Source of the DNA: Chitinophagales bacterium
GTDB lineage: Bacteria > Bacteroidota > Bacteroidia > Chitinophagales > UBA10324
Direction of reading: 5' to 3'
DNA: 50,689 nucleotides
NCBI GenBank assembly: GCA_025056305.1
Contig: JANWWJ010000039.1
Span: forward strand, 1 to 50,689
Shown here in pieces: positions 16,745 to 24,854 of the stretch; the first letter of the stretch is position 1; each line of letters starts with the position of its first letter. The notes below the pieces were generated by a model. It was not told where the DNA came from, ran no database searches, and was given only the letters and a program-made list of their open reading frames with translations. The translations under genes and the position numbers were made by a program.

Positions 16745-17522
16745 AAATAGTCAAGGCTTCAGTGCAGTGGATGCAAAGCCTTTTGTTGTTCGCTTGCTTG
16801 AAGTAGAAGAAACCGATTCTACCAACAGCCTGCTGGAACGGCTCTCGCGCGCTCAAGAGTTGGCAGAAGGCACGGTGGTTTCAGCGCGCTATCAGACAGC
16901 CGGTCGAGGACAAGCCGGCAGGCAGTGGTACAGCGATGCAGGGTGTAACGTTTTGATCAGTCTATTGCTTCGTCCGGTTTTTTTGCAGCCTCGCCACCAA
17001 TTCTTCTTGAATCAGGCACTGGCCTTGGCGATCGCCGACACGGTGCGTCACTTCATGCCCGGTCATACTGTTGCCGTCAAATGGCCGAACGACGTGCTTT
17101 TAAACGGAAAAAAAGTTGCCGGCCTGTTACTGGAATGTCAACTGGAAGGCAACAGTTTTCGGCAAGTTATTTCAGGAATTGGCCTGAACGTAAATCAGCC
17201 GCAATTTCCGCCCTCCTTGCCCTTAGCTACTTCGTTTTTGCTGGAGTCTGACCGTTGGAATGATCCGGAACAAGTGCGTTCTCACTTGCTTCAAGAGATC
17301 GGCAACCGTTATGCTCAGCTCAGCCATGGTGCCTACGAACGTATCGGAAAAGAATATATGAAAAATTTATATGGGCTCGAACAAATGCTTGCGTTCCGAT
17401 CTGGAGATCGGCGTTTCCGGGGAAAGATAACCGGTCTTTCTGCTGAAGGAAAGCTGATCATTGACACCGGCGCTGAACATGAGGTGTTTGGTTTTAAGGA
17501 AGTGGAATTTTTGCAAAGCTGA
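16728..17522 (+). CDS. birA: biotin--[acetyl-CoA carboxylase] ligase, no DNA-binding domain
   Basis: A 264-aa biotin protein ligase. Motifs: ETDSTNSLLERL (substrate entry), the biotinyl-AMP loop GRGQAGRQWYSD, VKWPNDVLLNGKKVAGLLLE and GIGLNVNQ. It lacks the N-terminal helix-turn-helix of E. coli BirA, so it should only biotinylate carboxylase carrier protein and not act as a repressor. The start is the ATG at 16728, which overlaps the longest rsfS frame by 17 bp; a GTG at 16767 would give 251 aa and remove the overlap. The frame extends further upstream, but that part is antisense to rsfS and unrelated to the family. Confidence 0.93.
   Translation: MYNFCKNSQGFSAVDAKPFVVRLLEVEETDSTNSLLERLSRAQELAEGTVVSARYQTAGRGQAGRQWYSDAGCNVLISLLLRPVFLQPRHQFFLNQALALAIADTVRHFMPGHTVAVKWPNDVLLNGKKVAGLLLECQLEGNSFRQVISGIGLNVNQPQFPPSLPLATSFLLESDRWNDPEQVRSHLLQEIGNRYAQLSHGAYERIGKEYMKNLYGLEQMLAFRSGDRRFRGKITGLSAEGKLIIDTGAEHEVFGFKEVEFLQS
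16742..16749 (-). promoter_or_regulatory. -7 element upstream of or within the start of rsfS
   Basis: On the minus strand TATTTTTG matches TAnnTTTG. It would start transcription near 16735, just inside the longest rsfS reading frame, which argues for a shorter rsfS. On the other strand the same block (TATAATTTTTG from 16731) resembles a birA promoter with a three-base spacer and a TTTG at 16708-16711. Confidence 0.35.
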
Positions 17523-17923
17523 GCATTTGAGCTGCGTGGTTGCAGATGAACATGCTCATCCGATCCGCATTTTCTGATGAACGGTTGACATAAACTTTTA
17601 TTCTGAAATCTCTTAACCGACAGCACAACCATAAGGCCAGAAGTTTGGCCAGGGCATAAATGAGCCGTGTTTGCGGCCCAACAGCATTTTGATGAAATCT
17701 TATTCCGCTGAAGTGGCATCAGTTTCCGAAATAAAGAAGAGGGAGGGATAATGTTCAAATCCGCTACGCCTTAAAGTTGCTGACGGTCTATACCATAACA
17801 TCAGTACACCTTCTCAAATTCATGAGACGTAGAGGATGAGCCAAGTGCAGCTTGCTTTTTAAATCCACCTCTCTATCACGGTCCCCCATTACTGTTTATT
17901 TTGTATGCCACCAAAAACATGAT
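17523..17923. other. 400-bp intergenic stretch without a recognisable gene
   Basis: This is the longest gap in the window. I see no conserved coding frame, tRNA or known riboswitch. A short hairpin (GGCCA...TGGCC, loop about 6 nt) lies near 17635-17651. A CAAG/CTTG hairpin followed by CTTTTT lies near 17842-17861 and could be a very weak terminator. The long leftward frame covering part of it is antisense to birA and not supported. It may be an untranslated leader for dgkA, a decayed gene or a small RNA locus. Confidence 0.5.
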
Positions 17924-18292
17924 ATGGTTGTTCCGCAAAAAAAATCATTCGGGTCAAAGTTTGCCGTGGCTCTCGCGGGTCTTGTTGCGGCATGGCGCAC
18001 GGAACTCAGCTTGCGCGTGGAAGCCGCAATCGCTGTTGTTGTCATCGGCCTGGGCTGGTGGCTTGAGGTTTCACGTACCGATTGGTTATGGATTGTTGCG
18101 GCTATTGCCTGGGTGTTTATCTGTGAATATGTCAACACGGCTTTGGAGCGCTTGGTTGATACGGTAAGTCCGGGTTACAGTGCCCAGGCCGGCCACATAA
18201 AAGATGTTGCCTCTGCAGCGGTGTTGATTGCGGCCGCTGCTGCTGCCCTGATCGGACTGCTGGTCTTTGTGCCTTATTTGCAGAAAATATAA
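17924..18292 (+). CDS. dgkA: diacylglycerol kinase family protein (undecaprenol/diacylglycerol kinase)
   Basis: A 122-aa integral membrane kinase of the DgkA family. The hallmark ExxNTALE motif (CEYVNTALERLVD, about residues 67-79) and the basic IKDVASAAV segment needed for ATP and lipid binding are both present. Three membrane spans are predicted at about 31-48, 50-68 and 95-116. Family members phosphorylate diacylglycerol or undecaprenol; Gram-negative members without a dedicated MDO pathway may act on either. The start is set at the ATG at 17924; a further upstream start at 17852 adds 24 residues not typical of the family. An acetyltransferase gene follows after 16 bp. Confidence 0.88.
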   Translation: MVVPQKKSFGSKFAVALAGLVAAWRTELSLRVEAAIAVVVIGLGWWLEVSRTDWLWIVAAIAWVFICEYVNTALERLVDTVSPGYSAQAGHIKDVASAAVLIAAAAAALIGLLVFVPYLQKI

Positions 18293-18308
18293 GTGTTTCT
18301 TTGATTTT

Positions 18309-19484
18309 ATGAATCTGATTGAAGTCAGCAGCCCGCGGTTAGCCCGCCAGTTTCTGGAAATGCCGTTGACTATTTATCAAAACGATCCAAACTGGATTCG
18401 GCCGCTGGACCGCGATATCGAAGCCGTTTTCGACCCATCCCGCAACAAACGGTTTCAATACGGTTCGGCTCGTCGTTGGTTGCTTGTCGATAACGGTCAT
18501 GCTATCGGCCGCGTGGCAGCGTTTTATGATGAGAAAACAGCAACGCTTACCGAATATCGGGCCGGCGGTATCGGCTTTTTTGAATGCATCAACGATCAGC
18601 AAGCAGCAAACATGCTCTTCGATGCCTGCCGCCATTGGCTGGCCAGCCAGGGTCTGGAAGCCATGGACGGCCCTATAAATTTTGGGGAACGCGATGCCTG
18701 GTGGGGGCTGCTGATTGAAGGGTTCCAACCACCGGTTTACCGGATGAACTACAATCCCGCCTATTACCAGCATTTGTTCGAACAGTACGGCTTCCGGGAA
18801 TACTATAATCAATTGGTATTTCATTACCCAGTAAGCAAACCCATACCCGACGATTTTTACCAACGCGGCCAACGCGCTATGAAGCTCTTAGGCGTAACGG
18901 TAAAAAATCTGGAACAGATTTCCTTGAAGGAATTGGCCCGCAGCATTGCCCTTATTTACAACGAAGCTTGGGCACACATGCGCCATTTCAAGCCCCTCAC
19001 CCAAGAGCAGGTGCTGTGGCAACTGCAGACGTTGAAGCCGGTGATGGATAAAAAGCTTATCTACGTGGCCTATGCAGGTACACGTCCTATTGGTTTTTTC
19101 CTGATGATGCCTGATATCAATCAGATTGTAAAAAGACTTAATGGAAAATTCGGCTTGTGGGAAAAGTTGAAATTTCTGTGGTACCTGCACCGACGCAGCG
19201 TCAATCGCATTTTCGGCTTATTGTTCGGTATCGTGCCCGACTACCAAGGCAAAGGCGTAGAAGCAGCCATGATCATCGAGGCAGCCCGGATCGTTCAACG
19301 ACATCTGCGGCATTATCACGATATGGAGATGAACTGGATCGGCGACTTCAACACCCGCATGATCCGCATGGTAAGCAAGCTGGGCACCGAACTATGTCGC
19401 CGTTACCGCACCTACCGCTATTTATTCGATCCATCAAAACCCTTTTCCCGTTACCGCTTTGACGACGACGGCTCAAACGCATGA
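18309..19484 (+). CDS. GNAT-like N-acetyltransferase
   Basis: A 391-aa protein resembling large GNAT-fold proteins common in Bacteroidota. The C-terminal acetyl-CoA site is seen as VPDYQGKGVEAAMI (about 308-321), preceded by a strand pattern IGFFLMMPD. The N-terminal half contains GPINFGERDAWWG and PPVYRMNYNPAYY, features I associate with this family but cannot tie to a substrate. The ATG at 18309 is preferred over an in-frame upstream start overlapping dgkA. It follows dgkA by 16 bp and overlaps priA by 4 bp (ATGA), so dgkA, this gene and priA are probably one operon. Substrate unknown. Confidence 0.78.
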   Translation: MNLIEVSSPRLARQFLEMPLTIYQNDPNWIRPLDRDIEAVFDPSRNKRFQYGSARRWLLVDNGHAIGRVAAFYDEKTATLTEYRAGGIGFFECINDQQAANMLFDACRHWLASQGLEAMDGPINFGERDAWWGLLIEGFQPPVYRMNYNPAYYQHLFEQYGFREYYNQLVFHYPVSKPIPDDFYQRGQRAMKLLGVTVKNLEQISLKELARSIALIYNEAWAHMRHFKPLTQEQVLWQLQTLKPVMDKKLIYVAYAGTRPIGFFLMMPDINQIVKRLNGKFGLWEKLKFLWYLHRRSVNRIFGLLFGIVPDYQGKGVEAAMIIEAARIVQRHLRHYHDMEMNWIGDFNTRMIRMVSKLGTELCRRYRTYRYLFDPSKPFSRYRFDDDGSNA

Positions 19485-21967
19485 CTGATTCTCAGCCTTA
19501 CGCCCTCTATGCCGATGTGATTGTGCCTTTGGCTTTGCCTAAAAACTACACCTATGCGGTTCCCGATGAGCTGATAAATGAAGTAGCCATAGGCAAACGA
19601 GCCGAAGTGTCGTTCGGAAAGAAAAAGATTTATGCCGGCCTCATCAGTCGCCTGCATCACGATCCCCCGACAGATTATGCCATTAAGCCATTGCGCACCG
19701 TACTGGATGCACAGCCCATCGTTACCTCTCGGCACATTCAGTTCTGGAATTGGATGGCCGAGTACTACATGAGTACTGTGGGTGAAGTGATGCTGGCTGC
19801 CCTTCCTTCAGGCCTGCGGCTGGAAAGTGAAACCTTTTTGCACCTACATCCCCAATTCGACGGCGACATCAGCTCTTTGTCGGCTGAAGAGCAAAGATTA
19901 GTAGAATACATCAGCCACCGACTAAATGCCCGGCTGGCTGACCTGTTGCACCAATTTCCCCAAAAGCAGCTTTACAGCATGATTGATTCGTTGATGCAAC
20001 GTCAAATTATTGTGCTGAGCGAACAACTTCGTCACCGTTACGGACCCCGGCCTCACTTGGGCTATGTGCTGAATCCGCAGTATTCCGACAGCAGTAAGCT
20101 TTCAGCTTTGATTGATGAGCTGGAGCAGAGAGCGCCACGACAAATGGAGTTGCTTTTGCACTACCTGCAGATAAGCCGTAAAAAGGGAGAGGTCAGCTTC
20201 GGCTGGGTAGAGCGTAGCCGCTTATTAAACAAGAATCTTTCGCCAGCGGCGTTGCAGGCACTGATAGATAAAAAAATTTTGTTGATCGAGCAACGGGAGC
20301 CAGAAGTGTCTTCCGGTATAACCGATGCGGCTACGACATTCGCACTCAGCGATGCACAACAACGGTGCTTACAGCAATTGCAGCAATCGCTTCAAAAAAA
20401 AACCGTCACGCTATTGCACGGCGTAACCGGCAGCGGCAAGACCCATCTGTACATCCGACTCATAGAGCAACAGCTGCAACGCCAAAATCAAGTACTCTAT
20501 CTGCTTCCTGAAATCTCGTTGACGGCCCAGATGATTGCCCGCCTGCGCCAATCGTTTGGGGATAAGGTTGAAGTTTATCATTCACGGTTGACGGCTCGCG
20601 AGCGCGTAGAGGTGTGGCGGAAGATACTGCTGGGAACCTGCCCCATAGTGTTGGGAGCCCGCAGTGCCTTGTTTCTGCCCTGGACCCGATTGGGGCTGGT
20701 CATTGTAGATGAGGAACACGATGCCTCGTATAAACAAGACGAACGCGCGCCTTATTACCACGGCCGCGATGCGGCCATCTATCTGGCTCACTTGTTTGCC
20801 GACCGCTCGTGTCGTGTGGTGTTAGGGTCAGCCACGCCATCGCTGGAATCGTACACCCACGCCCGAAATGGAAAATATGGATTGGTCAGTCTTTCAGAAC
20901 GCTTTGGAGAAGCACAGCTTCCGCAGATCTTGCTCGTGGACACACGAAAGGCGCGCAAGGAAAAGAAAATGCATTCATTATTCACCGAAACATTATTGCA
21001 AGAAATAGAGCATTGTTTGTTGCAACGCCAACAGGTCATTTTGTTCCGCAACCGGCGTGGCTATGCACCTACGTTTGAATGTGACACCTGTGGTTGGCTG
21101 GCCCGCTGCCCGCATTGCGATGTATCGCTTACCTATCATAAGGTCCGTCAGCAACTGCATTGCCATTACTGCGGCCATCGACGATCGCCGTTTACCGCTT
21201 GCCCCGCTTGCGCCAGCACCCGACTGACCATAACTGGCTTCGGAACTCAGAAGGTGGAAGAAGAACTGGCTTTGTTTTTTCCCAAAGCAGTCATCGGCAG
21301 GCTCGACCACGATACTGCCGCGGGCAAGCAGCGCCTTCAGCGCATCATTTCTTCCTTCGAAGATGGCAGCATTCACATTCTGGTCGGCACGCAAATGATA
21401 ACCAAGGGGCTTGATTTCGGGCGCGTAGCCCTTGTCGGTGTTTTGGATGCTGACCAACTGTTCGGTTTTACCGACTTCCGCAGCATGGAACGCGGTTTTC
21501 AGCTCATGGTGCAAGTAAGTGGGCGGGCCGGGCGTCGCCAGCAGGCCGGTAAAGTCATGCTCCAGACCAGCAGACCGGAACAAGCCATCTATCAATATGT
21601 AATGCATCATGACTACGCTGGTTTTTACGAAGCAGAAATACAACGACGACGAACTGTTTACTTTCCCCCATTTTGCCGATTGATTCAGCTGACGTTTGCG
21701 CATCGCCAGCTTGCTTTAGCCGAAGAAGCAGCACGGCGCATAGCCGCTGCCTGTGCTACCCTAAGCTCCGTTAAGGTATTAGGGCCGGCTCAGCCTCCCG
21801 TAGCACGCATCAAAAACCGATACCGAGTTCAGCTGTTGTTGAAATTGCCCCACCGCCAACAGGTGCTTACCGAAACCAAAAAATTTTTGACCGTCCAAAT
21901 GCAGCAACTGGCTTTGCACCTTCAATTGCGCAAAGTGGAAGTCATCGCCGATGTAGATCCGCTTTGA
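19481..21967 (+). CDS. priA: primosomal protein N' (replication restart helicase PriA)
   Basis: PriA, 828 aa, reloads the replisome at stalled forks. The N-terminal 3'-DNA-binding domain (about 8-110, VPLALPKNYTYAVP) is followed by a superfamily 2 helicase: Walker A GVTGSGKT (313-320), DEEH box IVDEEHDASYKQD (about 409-421) and motif III GSATPSLES. Eight zinc-binding cysteines lie at about 534-577 (CDTCGWLARCPHC, CHYCG, CPAC). The C-terminal helicase motif GTQMITKGLDF and QVSGRAGR are intact. A nine-A run at 20394-20402 is within frame. It overlaps the upstream acetyltransferase gene by ATGA; its 3' end holds the tRNA-Lys promoter region. Confidence 0.97.
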   Translation: MTDSQPYALYADVIVPLALPKNYTYAVPDELINEVAIGKRAEVSFGKKKIYAGLISRLHHDPPTDYAIKPLRTVLDAQPIVTSRHIQFWNWMAEYYMSTVGEVMLAALPSGLRLESETFLHLHPQFDGDISSLSAEEQRLVEYISHRLNARLADLLHQFPQKQLYSMIDSLMQRQIIVLSEQLRHRYGPRPHLGYVLNPQYSDSSKLSALIDELEQRAPRQMELLLHYLQISRKKGEVSFGWVERSRLLNKNLSPAALQALIDKKILLIEQREPEVSSGITDAATTFALSDAQQRCLQQLQQSLQKKTVTLLHGVTGSGKTHLYIRLIEQQLQRQNQVLYLLPEISLTAQMIARLRQSFGDKVEVYHSRLTARERVEVWRKILLGTCPIVLGARSALFLPWTRLGLVIVDEEHDASYKQDERAPYYHGRDAAIYLAHLFADRSCRVVLGSATPSLESYTHARNGKYGLVSLSERFGEAQLPQILLVDTRKARKEKKMHSLFTETLLQEIEHCLLQRQQVILFRNRRGYAPTFECDTCGWLARCPHCDVSLTYHKVRQQLHCHYCGHRRSPFTACPACASTRLTITGFGTQKVEEELALFFPKAVIGRLDHDTAAGKQRLQRIISSFEDGSIHILVGTQMITKGLDFGRVALVGVLDADQLFGFTDFRSMERGFQLMVQVSGRAGRRQQAGKVMLQTSRPEQAIYQYVMHHDYAGFYEAEIQRRRTVYFPPFCRLIQLTFAHRQLALAEEAARRIAAACATLSSVKVLGPAQPPVARIKNRYRVQLLLKLPHRQQVLTETKKFLTVQMQQLALHLQLRKVEVIADVDPL

Positions 21968-21992
21968 TGGTGTTCAAGCTCTACGCGCGACG

Positions 21993-22000
21993 TACCTTTG
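21993..22000 (+). promoter_or_regulatory. -7 promoter element for tRNA-Lys
   Basis: TACCTTTG matches TAnnTTTG and lies 8 bp before the tRNA 5' end, so transcription would start at or just before position 22009. The -33 TTTG is not at ideal spacing; the nearest (21963-21966) is 26 bp upstream and overlaps the priA stop region. Confidence 0.5.
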
Positions 22001-22008
22001 CTTCATAT

Positions 22009-22081
<73 letters not shown>

Positions 22082-22105
22082 CAAGGCTTCGTATTCCAGA
22101 AAATA

Positions 22106-22627
22106 TCAATAATAAGGTCGAAGCAACAGATAAACAGCTACCCCGCTGACGGCCACATACAGCCAGAGGGGAAAGGTGATGCGTGCCAGCCGTCGATGTC
22201 GATCAAAACGTTGTTGGGTGGCATAAAACAGCGTAAACAATACCAGAGGCACAATTCCGGCGGCCAACACAACATGAGAAATCAAAATGAAATAATATAC
22301 AGGTCGTATCCATCCAGAACCACCGAAAGGCGTAGGTTCGGTCAGCCAATGGTAAATGACATAAGAGATCAAAAACAAAGCTGAAAGCACGACAGCGGCC
22401 ACCATGCACAGCTGGTGGGTATGCCTTCTTCCTTTTCGGATCATGACGTAACCGGTTACCAGTAGCACAGCCGTCATGCTGTTTAAGGTGGCGTTGAGGG
22501 CAGGCAGCAACCGTACATCGAAGCCTAAAGCGACGCCAGCCGGCTTTAAGTAGATCAATAGGACGACAAGAACAGGAATGAGCCCAGAAACGGCAATGAT
22601 CAGATAGCGTGCATTCCTTTCGTTCAT
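22106..22627 (-). CDS. DUF420 membrane protein (CtaM-like oxidase assembly factor)
   Basis: A 173-aa protein with about five membrane spans and conserved histidines (HTHQLC, SYVIYHW, ILISHVVLA, FDRHRRLARIT). The last two patterns are typical of DUF420. Relatives such as CtaM/YozB of Firmicutes are reported to be needed for maturation of heme A oxidases, and its place at the end of this oxidase operon agrees. It overlaps the SCO gene by 4 bp (ATGA) and is the last gene of the leftward run. The histidines could bind heme or copper, but this is inference. Confidence 0.85.
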   Translation of the reverse strand: MNERNARYLIIAVSGLIPVLVVLLIYLKPAGVALGFDVRLLPALNATLNSMTAVLLVTGYVMIRKGRRHTHQLCMVAAVVLSALFLISYVIYHWLTEPTPFGGSGWIRPVYYFILISHVVLAAGIVPLVLFTLFYATQQRFDRHRRLARITFPLWLYVAVSGVAVYLLLRPYY

Positions 22628-23256
22628 GACCGCATTTGGATAAGCAAGCGTCCGATGTCGTCGTAAAGCTGATCTATCGACTGTTTATCCAAGCCGTCAT
22701 AAAATCCGCGGATCTGCCCCATGGCGTCCACAAGTACCAGCCTGTTGGTATGGGTGAACTCATATCCGTAGCCGGCTTCTGGGGTATGCACCACCGGCAC
22801 TTTAAACCCTTCATTAGTCAGGAAACGTAACGTGGACGTGTCGGGGCGCAAAAAAAACCATTTACCCGAAATGGCGCCGTAACGGGCAGCATATTGGCGC
22901 AGCACCGGAAATGTGTCGCGCAGCGGATCTATGGTGAAGCTGACCAGAACCACGCGATCATCGTTGCGAAAGCTCTCTTGAATCTGCCGCATGGTCATCG
23001 ACAGTTGCGGACAAATGCTGCCGCAATTGGTAAAGATGAAATCAATGACCACCACACTACCCCGCAGATCCTGATTCGACAGGGAATCGCGCTCGCTGTA
23101 CGGACTCCTGAATTCCGGCATCGGCCACAAGACCGGAATCTGGTCGGCCTCACGTGGTGCCTGATCTAAACGATGTTTCCAATAGAGAAAAAAAACTAAT
23201 GGAAGACCGATAACAATCAAAAATGCAGAAATACGCAAAAGCCACCGGCGGTTCAT
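22624..23256 (-). CDS. SCO1/SenC copper chaperone for cytochrome oxidase
   Basis: A 210-aa SCO-family protein that delivers copper to the CuA site of oxidase subunit II. An N-terminal membrane anchor (about 7-25) is followed by a thioredoxin fold with the copper ligands C78 and C82 (NCGSICP) and H169 (FTHTNRL). All three ligands are intact. The periplasmic location is inferred from the anchor. It is cotranslated with the DUF420 gene (ATGA overlap) and follows the subunit IV gene by 25 bp. Confidence 0.94.
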   Translation of the reverse strand: MNRRWLLRISAFLIVIGLPLVFFLYWKHRLDQAPREADQIPVLWPMPEFRSPYSERDSLSNQDLRGSVVVIDFIFTNCGSICPQLSMTMRQIQESFRNDDRVVLVSFTIDPLRDTFPVLRQYAARYGAISGKWFFLRPDTSTLRFLTNEGFKVPVVHTPEAGYGYEFTHTNRLVLVDAMGQIRGFYDGLDKQSIDQLYDDIGRLLIQMRS

Positions 23257-23281
23257 CTCATATGCTTCAAGGTATTGAGTG

Positions 23282-23590
23282 TTAGTAACGCTTTAAGTAA
23301 TACCACCAGTCGCCTTCGACCAACAGCACCACCACGGCAAATAACATAAAGACCATGGGCAGCAATACCGTGATGATGAGGTACTTACGTTCAAACTTCA
23401 AGTGCATGAAGACGGCAACAATGTAAAAGGCTTTGGCCAGGCTGGCTAAAATATAAAAGACGTTAAGCAACATCTGCGGAACATGACCGGTTAGCGTCAA
23501 TGCCAGACCGATTTCCAAAATCGTCACAACCAAAAGGATCCAGAATGTCTTCCAGATCTCTTTGACCATGTCAAAACCTTCACGAACCAT
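23282..23590 (-). CDS. cytochrome c oxidase subunit IV, bacterial type
   Basis: A 102-aa protein with three spans (about 15-32, 40-60 and 70-90) matching small bacterial subunit IV/CtaF proteins of heme-copper oxidases. The segment FYIVAVFMHLKFERKYL is the family signature. The first ATG at 23590 is used; Met8 (23569) is an equally plausible start. It lies directly after the two subunit III genes (18-bp gap) and before the SCO gene, as expected for a structural subunit of this oxidase. Confidence 0.88.
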   Translation of the reverse strand: MVREGFDMVKEIWKTFWILLVVTILEIGLALTLTGHVPQMLLNVFYILASLAKAFYIVAVFMHLKFERKYLIITVLLPMVFMLFAVVVLLVEGDWWYYLKRY

Positions 23591-23608
23591 TCTTCAAAGT
23601 TTTTGAAA

Positions 23609-24274
23609 TCAAAGCAGGTAAAAGGCCATAAACACAAACACCCAGACCAGATCCACGAAATGCCAGTAAAGCCCCACTTTTTCCACCATTTCATAACTGC
23701 CGCGCCGGTCATATACACCGCGCAATACATTGATCAAAATGATGATGTTGATGATTACACCGGTGAAAACATGAAAACCGTGGAAGCCTGTGATGGTGAA
23801 AAACAGCCACCCGAATGCTGGAGCGCCAAAAGGATTGTGCTTCATCGTCATGCCGTGGGTGATCAGGTGCGTCCATTCCCAGGCTTGACTGCTCAAGAAA
23901 ATCAAACCACCCACAATGGTCCATGCCAGCCATTTGGCCACTTTGTACCTGTTTCGCTCGGCATTTCCGTAATGGACGGCCAGCACCATAGTAACACTGC
24001 TCATGATCAGAGTAAACGTCATGAAGCTGACAAAGCCCAGCGGCACTTCGACATTTTCCAAAAATGGAAATGACTTGAACACTTCCGTAGGCAAGGGCCA
24101 CGACTCATAGCTGAATCGCAAGGCCCCGTAGGTGATGAGGAACGCACCAAAGGAAAAGGAGTCGCCCACCAAGAAATACCACATCATCAGTTTACCCCAA
24201 CTGATGCGGAAGGGCGAAAATCCCCCCTGCCATACGTTGGGTTTCACAGACATGGTCAAGGAACTTTCTGTCAT
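23609..24274 (-). CDS. coxC: cytochrome c oxidase subunit III
   Basis: A 221-aa CoxC-family protein with five predicted spans, typical of the short bacterial form. Family landmarks are the span-end motif LYWHFVDLVWVFVF near the C-terminus and the ITGFHGFHV segment. Subunit III stabilises subunit I and supports proton uptake; it holds no redox cofactor. It is the second of two tandem subunit III-like genes (10-bp gap). This copy is longer and carries a polar loop (EVFKSFPFLENVEVP) between early spans. Confidence 0.93.
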   Translation of the reverse strand: MTESSLTMSVKPNVWQGGFSPFRISWGKLMMWYFLVGDSFSFGAFLITYGALRFSYESWPLPTEVFKSFPFLENVEVPLGFVSFMTFTLIMSSVTMVLAVHYGNAERNRYKVAKWLAWTIVGGLIFLSSQAWEWTHLITHGMTMKHNPFGAPAFGWLFFTITGFHGFHVFTGVIINIIILINVLRGVYDRRGSYEMVEKVGLYWHFVDLVWVFVFMAFYLL

Positions 24275-24284
24275 AAGCAGCCAA

Positions 24285-24854
24285 TTAGGAAACGCTCAGG
24301 TAGAGAAAGACGATCAGATAAAGCCATAGCAGATCCACAAAATGCCAGTAGGTGGCCAACAACTGCAAGCCAGCCAGTCGCTCTACACGGATGGCCTGGC
24401 GCCAACTGCGTACCAGCGATATCACCAGCATAACCACACCTCCCACAACATGGGCGGCATGTACGCCTGAAATCACATATAAGTAAGATCCCGATACGTT
24501 ACCGCTGAGCCGAATGCCTCCAGCCGTCAGTTGCTGCCAGCCCAAAACTTGCCCGATTAAAAACGCTATGCCCAGAATGGTCGTTGCCAGCAACCAGTTT
24601 AGATAAGGCTTCTTTTCAAGGCTTTTGTACGCCCTGACGGCAAAAACCATAGTGCCGCTGCTGAGCAAGATGACTGCCGTGTTTACCCAAAATATAGCCG
24701 GTATCGTAAACAACTGCCAGTTGCCTTTGCCTTTGCTCACCAACAAAGCACTGGTCAGGGCCGCAAACAACATGATGATGCTGGCTATGGCTAGCCATAG
24801 CATCAGGCGTAAGGCCTGGTAACGGTTTTCATCAGGCAGGGGTACGCTGGTCAT
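24285..24854 (-). CDS. second cytochrome c oxidase subunit III-like protein
   Basis: A 189-aa protein with about five spans and the subunit III motif TYWHFVDLLWLYL at the C-terminus, plus SGVHAAHVVGG mirroring the GFHGFH segment of the next gene. It is divergent from its neighbour, so the pair is an old duplication rather than a recent one. Tandem subunit III genes are common in Bacteroidota act-cox clusters. It overlaps cyoE by 4 bp (ATGA) and precedes coxC by 10 bp. Confidence 0.9.
   Translation of the reverse strand: MTSVPLPDENRYQALRLMLWLAIASIIMLFAALTSALLVSKGKGNWQLFTIPAIFWVNTAVILLSSGTMVFAVRAYKSLEKKPYLNWLLATTILGIAFLIGQVLGWQQLTAGGIRLSGNVSGSYLYVISGVHAAHVVGGVVMLVISLVRSWRQAIRVERLAGLQLLATYWHFVDLLWLYLIVFLYLSVS

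Noticed and set aside
17333-17758. 141-aa leftward open frame spanning the end of birA and the 400-bp gap
   Set aside because: Nearly half of it is antisense to birA, it has no motif, and no promoter or partner.
20394-20402. Nine-A run inside priA as a possible frameshift or slippage site
   Set aside because: The frame continues intact into the helicase domain, and no alternative product is apparent; the run could still be a sequencing weak point.
20993-21703. 236-aa leftward open frame antisense to priA
   Set aside because: Complement of the zinc and helicase region of priA, no independent support.
22086-22124. GCTTCG/CGAAGC inverted repeat after tRNA-Lys as a terminator
   Set aside because: The loop is 27 nt and no T-run follows on either strand.
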